NCBI RefSeq assembly: GCF_004210375.1 | Contig: NC_134830.1 | Span: 44,459,094-44,523,093 of the forward strand | Origin: Tachypleus tridentatus | Taxonomy: Eukaryota; Arthropoda; Merostomata; Xiphosura; Limulidae | Direction of reading: 5' to 3' | Length of the DNA stretch: 64,000 nt | Shown here: positions 60,517-64,000 of the stretch, in pieces | How the letters are laid out: every line of letters starts with the position of its first letter | How positions within the stretch are numbered: position 1 is the first letter of the stretch | Program-made: the position numbers and the translations under genes | Notes under the pieces: generated by a model | What the model was told of the DNA's origin: nothing | The model's database searches: none | The model's input: the letters and a program-made list of their open reading frames with translations, nothing else

Positions 60517-60632
60517 GCCCCCCGCTAGTACAGCGGTATGTCTCTGGATTTACAACGCTAAAATTAGGGGCTCGATTCCCCTCGGTGGGCTGAGCAGATA
60601 GCCCTTTGTGGCTTTGCTATACGAAGAACGCT
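60517..60632 (+). repeat. SINE-B, well-preserved, with target-site duplication
   Basis: GCCCCCCGCTAGTACAGCGG, GGATTTACAACGCTAAAA (loop TTTACAA, Val-like TAC), B box GGGCTCGATTCCCC, TCGGTGGGCTGAGCAGATAG, CCCTTTGTGGCTTTGCTATA. Flanks CGCAAACCGTA (60506-60516) and CGTAAACCGTA (60633-60643). It lacks an (AAAC)n tail. Confidence 0.92.
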
Positions 60633-60643
60633 CGTAAACCGTA

Positions 60644-60948
60644 TCTATAAACATGTCCTTCAATGGTTTATATCACCCGTATGTGATTTAATTGAAAAAC
60701 TAGCTATTACTTTTCTAATGCAAAGTTAGGAACAACTTTGAACAATGTCATCAGAGTTGACATTCATAAAAAAATACATGTGTGAAACTTCTAAGAATTC
60801 TGATATCAAAATTGCTAGTCATTATTAATTATCAATAACACAATTACACAAACTTACATACTTGGAGTAATACAGGCTACTACATAATTACAGAACTGGA
60901 TAACTGTGATTATTCTAAACTACAGTACGAACGTATCCAACCTGGAAT
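60644..60948. other. AT-rich DNA, no feature seen
   Basis: Nothing recognised. Confidence 0.25.
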
Positions 60949-60960
60949 ACTATTTCCCAT

Positions 60961-61234
60961 GGCCCGGCATGGCCACGTGGTTGAGGTGTTCGACTCGTAA
61001 TCCGAGGGTCACGGGTTCGAATCTCCGTCACACTAAACATGCTTGTCCTTACAGCCGTGAGGGAGTTATAATGTGACAGTCAATCCCGCTATTCGTCGGT
61101 AAAAGATTAGCCCAAGAGTTGGCGATAAATGATGATGACTAACCGCTTTCTCTTTAGTCTTCCACTGCTAGATTAGGGACGGCTAGCGCAAATAGCTTTT
61201 GTATAGCGTTGCGCGAAATTCAAACCAGAACCAA
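60961..61234 (+). repeat. SINE-A, full-length with target-site duplication
   Basis: GGCCCGGCATGGCCACGTGG head, B box GGGTTCGAATCTCCG, complete body, weak tail AAACCAGAACCAA. Flanks ACTATTTCCCAT (60949-60960) and ACTATTTTTCAT (61235-61246). Confidence 0.95.
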
Positions 61235-61399
61235 ACTATTTTTCATTGTCATTTTTTGAGATCTAAAATGCAACCCAGTGAACGTACTAAAATTCTGTAA
61301 ACCTTATAAAAAGTACTAATATGTTTAAATTTAAAAGTTACGTGTCACGTAACAAAATGGACGTTTTTTCACAATTACACATAAATTAATATGTAATTT

Positions 61400-61428
61400 C
61401 CGTCCAGGAGACGGGTGCTCCAACTAGT
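61400..61428 (+). mobile_element. Possible Helitron-like 3' end
   Basis: CCGTC-CAGGA-GACGG forms a perfect 5-bp stem, followed 9 bases later by CTAGT. Helitrons end in CTRR with a short hairpin just upstream. A related, more decayed GGACGGGTATTCCAG lies at 62550-62564. No Rep/helicase coding sequence is present. Confidence 0.25.
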
Positions 61429-61879
61429 AAAATAATATATTTATTTTCCTTAGATAGTTGCAATAAATGTTCAGTTTCCTTTCCTGAACGAAGTACTGAT
61501 AGTAAATTGATACGAACAATGTATTTTTGACGACGTACCACAATCTCTTGTGTTGAATAACACACGTTCGTAAAATGTGTACAATGTCCTTCCGCATTCA
61601 GTTATATACCAGTGACAAATTTATGATAACTGCTTATCACACACTAAAACACTGATGTAACATTTATCTAGTCAAACTCTACAGCGAAAAAAAAAAAGCT
61701 AGTATTACATCAATATAATTTCTTGAAGCAAAATGTCACAAAGATGTCAAAATTGTGAACTGAAATAATACAGCTGTGTACTTTTAAATGTAAAGCTTTA
61801 ACATAATGCAAGTTATGTTAGAGTAACCAGTGAACTATCAATTTATCACTGCACAGCCATCATCAGCTTTCTTACCTTG
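61429..61879. other. AT-rich DNA, no gene seen
   Basis: Nothing recognised. Confidence 0.25.
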
Positions 61880-62203
61880 AATCTGTATCAATACAATAGT
61901 ACTGTCTGTTGTATGTTATCTGTATAAATATAATAGTACTTATGTTGTATGTTATCAGTATATATATAATAGTACTGTCTGTTGTATGTTACCTATATAA
62001 ATATAATAGTACTGTATGGTATATGTTATCAATATAAATATAATAGTAATTACGTTGTATGTTATCTGTATAAATATAATAGTACTTATGTTGCACGTTA
62101 TCTATATAAATATAATAGTAATTACGTTGTATGTTATCTATATAAATATTATAGTACTTATGTTGTTCGTTATCTATATAAATATAATAGTACTATATAT
62201 TTA
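61880..62203. repeat. Minisatellite, 36-bp unit, about 9 copies
   Basis: GTATGTTATCTGTATAAATA then TAATAGTACTTATGTT. The unit is a multiple of three, so plus frames of 106 and 122 codons open here are repeat products. Confidence 0.95.
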
Positions 62204-62213
62204 TATAATTACT

Positions 62214-62570
62214 TCGCAGGATGTAGATGGATCTTCACCAAAACTGGTATGGATGCTCATGAAGTGCATGCTGGGATACATGGACATTTTCAGTTTTGCA
62301 GTTTTAATGAGCTTTTATTTTTTTACCCCTATTTAACTCCCCATAGATAGATCGTCACCCAAGTTGATATGAAGGTTTCTTGGGTTTTAAATTTTTTTAA
62401 TTTTACATTTTGCAGGGTTTATGAGCAGTTTTCAAGGTTTTTTTTATCAGTACTTCGCCTTCGTACTTTTTTTTTTTTTAACAATCACAACTTTTCATGT
62501 TCTAAAATAACCTTTCGTTAATCATGAATATATATAAATTCCATCCCACGGACGGGTATTCCAGTTATAA
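62214..62570 (+). mobile_element. Decayed repeat with two internal copies, Helitron-like end
   Basis: Two related blocks: one starting GTAGATGGATCTTCACCAAA (62224) with CTGGTATGGATGCTCATGAA, the other ATAGATAGATCGTCACCCAA (62344) with GTTGATATGAAGG. Each is followed by TTTTGCAG-TTTATGAGC. The segment runs on to CCCACGGACGGGTATTCCAG. Such phrases recall non-autonomous elements seen in arthropods. The class is a guess. Confidence 0.3.
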
Positions 62571-63295
62571 AATATAATAAAAATAGTCATGGTTATTTCT
62601 TGGCTTTTGATTGCATTATTTAACAAAGACAGGAAGTAGTTAATAATACTACGAAGTTCACCTGGTTGAGTACAAAGAATTTTCTATGTCATAGAGGTGT
62701 TTTTCATTGCTATAAAAATAACATACTTTGATAGCTTTTGGTAAACAGTGAAAAGTGACAGTTTTTCGAGGTGCTTCTTGCTTTCAAAAGGCCTAAACTT
62801 AATCCCGCTTTATGCCTTCTCTGCCCTAAATGTCTTAATCAAACACACACATACAACTGGGTGGGAAGAACACCTGTGCCTACGTTAACCCATGAAACTT
62901 TACAACCCTTTCAAATGCTTCGGACGTGACTGACAATATCGGTGACTCCTGCTGTGGGTACACCATCACTGAAATGGAGCGTGGAATGTGTTGCATTGAT
63001 ATAGGTGTCAGCAGCACAGTCATATCACGTGACACGTGCCTAACTATTTCTACATGACTGAAACCTGAGAATAATATAATTGTGTTCGAGGAATGTTGGC
63101 GCAAGGGAACAGCTCAGTAGATATTGTGAAGAACGAAATTATCATAAAAACATAATAATGAAATAATGTCAGACCTACTTCTTTACGTAACTAAAAGCTG
63201 GTAACGTTCGATAGTTTTGTTTGCCAGGAAATTTGTATTAATACTTACAAAATAGTTTGAAATAAAACAGTTCTGAAAAGAATTCTATTGAAACG
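62571..63295. other. No gene identified
   Basis: A 74-codon minus frame (63104-62880) follows an acceptor-like TTATTCTCAG, but the peptide matches nothing I know and no donor follows. Confidence 0.25.
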
Positions 63296-63304
63296 CTTGT
63301 AAGG

Positions 63305-63562
63305 GATTGTTTGTTTTTGCATTTCGCGCAAATCTACTCGAGGGCTATCTGCGCTAGCCGTCCCTAATTTAGCAATATAAGACTAGAGCTAATCATCACC
63401 TCCCACCACCAACTCTTGGACTACTCTTTTACCATTGAATACTAGGATTGACCGTAACTTTATAACGACCCCACGGCTGAAAAGGCGAACATGTTTGGTG
63501 CGACGGGGATGCGAACCAGCGAACCTCAAATTACGAGTCGCACGCCTTAACCCACCTGGCTA
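63305..63562 (-). repeat. SINE-A with target-site duplication
   Basis: Minus copy, short tail TTGTTTGTTTTTG; about 20 bp is missing from the GGAAGGCAGCTAG part. CTTGTAAGG (63296-63304) and CTCGTAAGG (63563-63571) flank it. The head ends at CCCACCTGGC, slightly short. Confidence 0.92.
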
Positions 63563-63629
63563 CTCGTAAGGAAAAAGTTCATTCGAATTGTAAAAAAATT
63601 TCTAGGTACAACTGTACTTTTAAATATTC

Positions 63630-63705
63630 ACTCCCAAGAGGCTCAGTAGTAAGGTTGTGGGTTTACAACACTAAAAACCTGGTTTCGATACCCATTGTGT
63701 ACATT
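63630..63705 (+). repeat. SINE-B head, diverged
   Basis: CTCCCAAGAGGCTCAGTAGT, GGGTTTACAACACTAAAAAC and CTGGTTTCGATACCC give A-box, anticodon-arm and B-box parts in order. The body stops after CATTGTGTAC. Confidence 0.65.
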
Positions 63706-63778
63706 TCAATTGACAATAATTTTTCACAGCTTTTGTCAAATACAACTTTTGTAGTTTAATTTACTTTAAAATATGAAC

Positions 63779-64000
63779 GCTCCCAGTGGCCCAGCGGGAA
63801 ACCGGGTTTCGATACCATGAATCGTGCTCCGCGCTTTGGGGCTGTGTTAAGAGTGACAGTCAAATACAACTATTCAATCAGAGAAGCCCAACAAATTGTG
63901 GTTGGTACTGTTCGCTACTTGGTATGTTACATCAAAATTATTGACGCGTTGCGAAGATAGCCGTTATGTAGCTTTGTCCAAATGTTCAAAACAAAGTAAC
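63779..64000 (+). repeat. Chimeric SINE: SINE-B-like head with SINE-A-like body
   Basis: Starts CGCTCCCAGTGGCCCAGCGG with B box GGTTTCGATACC and a deleted anticodon arm, then GGGGCTGTGTTAAGAGTGAC, AGTCAAATACAACTATTCAA, a degenerate body, and GCGAAGATAGCCGTTATGTA, GCTTTG and an AAACAAAG tail. The central part aligns in order with the SINE-A body. It reaches the window end. Confidence 0.65.

Noticed and set aside
61982..62350. Plus frames of 122 and 106 codons
   Set aside because: Almost wholly the 36-bp tandem repeat read in frame, then low-complexity sequence.
62880..63104. Minus frame of 74 codons after an acceptor-like TTATTCTCAG
   Set aside because: Peptide has no recognised family features, no matching donor and ordinary AT-driven codon use.

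Overview
This is a eukaryotic, AT-rich, gene-poor window from an animal genome. Three things point to an arthropod, most likely a chelicerate and possibly a horseshoe crab. (1) There is one clear exon of an NK2-class homeobox gene (Nkx2-1/scarecrow type). (2) The gene structure has introns. (3) There are many copies of a tRNA-derived SINE whose sequence I associate from memory with xiphosuran genomes. The lineage is an inference, not a result. No bacterial, plasmid or viral gene set is present.

Genes. The only confidently recognised protein-coding sequence is the first coding exon of an Nkx2-1-like transcription factor on the minus strand (3836 down to 3497, ending at a GT splice donor). Its homeobox exon would lie beyond the left end of the window. 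A second minus-strand exon (38142 down to 38064) encodes a signal peptide and ends at a phase-1 donor, so it probably starts a secreted protein. Weaker candidates are an exon with an N-terminal membrane anchor (57499-57657), a short coding-like relic with faint YAE1-like wording (59500-59664), and unidentified open segments near 2942-3121 and 44800-44973. A decayed Tc1/mariner transposase lies at 39590-40100 (minus).

Repeats dominate the window. About 30 copies or fragments of SINE-A are scattered in both orientations, with a tRNA-Thr-like head, a long conserved central domain and an (AAAC)n tail. About 11 copies or fragments of a second family, SINE-B, are also present, with a tRNA-Val-like head and a short body. 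The two families share their 3' end, which suggests mobilisation by one LINE. Many copies have 9-19 bp target-site duplications, and some are nested, 5'-truncated or internally deleted. About 20 tandem arrays (units of 18-90 bp, mostly 34-45 bp) add roughly 8 kb. Several begin at a SINE integration site.

Layout: 1-5 kb, SINE fragment and the Nkx2-1 exon with its GC-richer upstream region; 5-20 kb, SINE-rich intergenic or intronic DNA including a nested SINE cluster at 18.3-19.2 kb; 20-31 kb, tandem arrays alternating with SINEs; 31-36 kb, CpG-rich islands and an 18-bp array; 37-40 kb, signal-peptide exon, 39-bp array and transposase relic; 40-54 kb, sparse DNA with short arrays and SINEs; 54-60 kb, sparse DNA with two candidate exons and a 40-bp array; 60-64 kb, SINEs, a 36-bp array and a possible Helitron-derived fragment. 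I found no novel multi-gene system. The most unusual signal is the coupling of SINE insertions with tandem-array formation.
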